Shown here: in pieces, positions 9,646-10,876 of the stretch | Layout: every line of letters begins with the position of its first letter | Numbering within the stretch: the first letter of the stretch is position 1 | Assembly: GCA_000697335.1 (NCBI GenBank) | Contig: JNEM01012229.1 | Span: forward strand, 1 to 10,876 | Length of the DNA stretch: 10,876 bases | Source: Conidiobolus incongruus B7586 | Taxonomy: Eukaryota > Entomophthoromycota > Entomophthoromycetes > Entomophthorales > Conidiobolaceae | Reading direction: 5' to 3' | The notes under the pieces: generated by a model | Database searches by the model: none | What the model was told of the DNA's origin: nothing | What the model saw: the letters and a program-made list of their open reading frames with translations, nothing else | Made by a program: the position numbers and the translations under genes

Positions 9646-10876
9646 GAAAGCAATATATTTGATCAAATAGAAAAATTACAATTTGGGAGTGTGAATAGAG
9701 TTTCTGATTAACTCAATGAAAGTTCTGGTGGGACGACCACTCATGCCCTTGGTCAAGTAGCCAGATTCACCAGTGGTTTCCATAACACCAGCAATATCCA
9801 AGTGAGCATATCTTAAACCAAATGATGAGTCTTCATTCCAGTCATTAACAGCCTTTTCGTCCTTGTTTTCAGGCTTGGGTAAGAATTCTCTCATGAAAGC
9901 GGCAGCAGAGCAAGAACCACCATAACGATCACCAATATTGGCTAAATCAGCAACGCTGGTGCGAGTGAGTTGAGATTGGTAGCTAGGGTGGAAAGGCATT
10001 CTCCAGAAAGGATCACCAGATTGCTTACCAGCCTTTTCAATTTCTTGCCATAAAGAGTCATTGGTAGAGTAAGCAGCAGCATATACATCGCCAAGGGCAA
10101 TGAGAATAGCACCGGTAAGAGTAGCAACAGTCATAACGGTATGAGGTTGATAAGTGGTGGTAGTATAGTAGAGAGCATCAGCCATGACTAAACGACCTTC
10201 AGCATCAGTGTTCAAAACTTCAATAGACTTTCCATTCATGGCAGTGACAACATCACCAGGCTTGGTTGCACGACCATTGGGCATATTTTCACTGAGAGCA
10301 ACAACACAAGTGACGTTGACAGGGAGCTTGAGTTCAGCAACGGCCAAAGTGGCAGCAAGAGAGGTAGCAGCACCACCCATATCACCCTTCATAGCATGCA
10401 TACCAGCAGAAGGCTTGAGGGAAATACCTCCGGTATCAAAAGTAATACCCTTACCAACAAATGCAATGGGTTTTTGGTCAGCAGGACCTCCACGATAGTG
10501 AACTTCAACCAAACGAGGTTCTTGATCAGAGCCAGCAGCAACTGAAAGGAAAGATCCCATCTTCTTTTCCTTGATCCATTCTAATCCTCTAACTTGAACT
10601 TCAACATTTTCCAAACCTTTGGCGAATTGCTCAACTTGTTCGGCAAAGATAGTAGGAGTAAGTTGGTTAGCAGGAGCATCCATCCATTGACGAGCTCTGT
10701 TTTGGGCTTTGGCATAGATCAAACCAGTATCCCAGTTGAGAGAAGAGTGTAAGGTGGACTCACCAGCATTGCCCAAAGGAGAGTATTCAATAGTTTGTTT
10801 ATCAGCTTCAGTCTTGGCTTTGGAACCGTCGAATTTGTAGGTTCCGAGTTTGACGCCTTCAGCAGAAGCTAAAAAG
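9646..10876 (-). repeat. Duplicated block, copy 2
   Basis: This is the partner of 6821-8051, with about 99 percent identity and no gaps. Twelve of the 13 differences fall in 10015-10165. The block continues beyond the window end. Confidence 0.95.
9676..10876 (-). CDS. Leucine aminopeptidase, M17 family, copy 2 (partial, 5' exons outside window)
   Basis: Exon 3 (10868-9676) is complete and encodes residues 111-507 of a second M17 aminopeptidase. The window stops eight bases into intron 2, so the N-terminal exons and promoter are not seen. All metal-binding and catalytic residues match copy 1, including NTDAEGRL. In copy 1 numbering only three residues differ: Cys366 to Leu, Phe377 to Tyr and Asp380 to Asn. 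All three lie between the signature and the HPSY region and away from the metal ligands. It lies head-to-tail with copy 1, offset 2825 bases. Nothing visible breaks it, so both copies are probably functional. Confidence 0.95.
   Translation of the reverse strand, partial: FLASAEGVKLGTYKFDGSKAKTEADKQTIEYSPLGNAGESTLHSSLNWDTGLIYAKAQNRARQWMDAPANQLTPTIFAEQVEQFAKGLENVEVQVRGLEWIKEKKMGSFLSVAAGSDQEPRLVEVHYRGGPADQKPIAFVGKGITFDTGGISLKPSAGMHAMKGDMGGAATSLAATLAVAELKLPVNVTCVVALSENMPNGRATKPGDVVTAMNGKSIEVLNTDAEGRLVMADALYYTTTTYQPHTVMTVATLTGAILIALGDVYAAAYSTNDSLWQEIEKAGKQSGDPFWRMPFHPSYQSQLTRTSVADLANIGDRYGGSCSAAAFMREFLPKPENKDEKAVNDWNEDSSFGLRYAHLDIAGVMETTGESGYLTKGMSGRPTRTFIELIRNSIHTPKL

Noticed and set aside
1-10876. 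A new defence-like or multi-gene system
   Set aside because: All genes are recognisable eukaryotic housekeeping families with unrelated roles. The novelty lies within POT1 and in the evolution of the aminopeptidase pair, not in a gene cluster.

Overview
The window is nuclear DNA from an intron-rich, very AT-rich eukaryote. GT-AG introns are almost all 46-59 bases long, and spacers are mostly A and T. The protein set (condensin Cnd1/CAP-D2, POT1, an animal-like M17 leucine aminopeptidase) and the tiny introns fit a fungus, perhaps an early-diverging lineage. That placement is inference, and no species is claimed. I see no bacterial, viral, transposon, tRNA or rRNA sequence.

Layout. 1-2463 (+): the 3' half of a condensin subunit 1 gene, ten exons visible, 5' end outside the window. 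2464-2831: a short convergent spacer. 2832-5804 (-): a POT1-like telomere end-protection gene that I reconstruct as 13 exons. 5805-6820: AT-rich spacer holding the POT1 upstream region and the 3' flank of the next gene. 6851-8836 (-): a complete three-exon M17 leucine aminopeptidase gene. 8837-9645: spacer with a compact promoter for that gene (CACGTG, GATAA and TATAAAA motifs). 9676-10876 (-): a second, head-to-tail copy of the aminopeptidase, cut by the window end just inside its second intron.

Two points stand out. First, the POT1 protein appears to carry an extra internal OB fold. Two consecutive OB modules share a TDY/TDF motif, a WDD motif exactly 31 residues later, and two introns at identical positions and phases. 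Exons 4 and 7 are both 77 bases. This reads as an internal exon and domain duplication. Second, the two aminopeptidase copies differ at only 13 of 1231 aligned bases, and 12 of those lie in one 151-base patch, which looks like patchwork gene conversion. The last part of POT1 also carries an apparent one-base frame break in a run of five T, which is either real or a sequence error.

The genes do not form a pathway. Condensin and POT1 both serve chromosome structure, but their convergent placement is probably chance. The aminopeptidases are housekeeping peptide-degrading enzymes.
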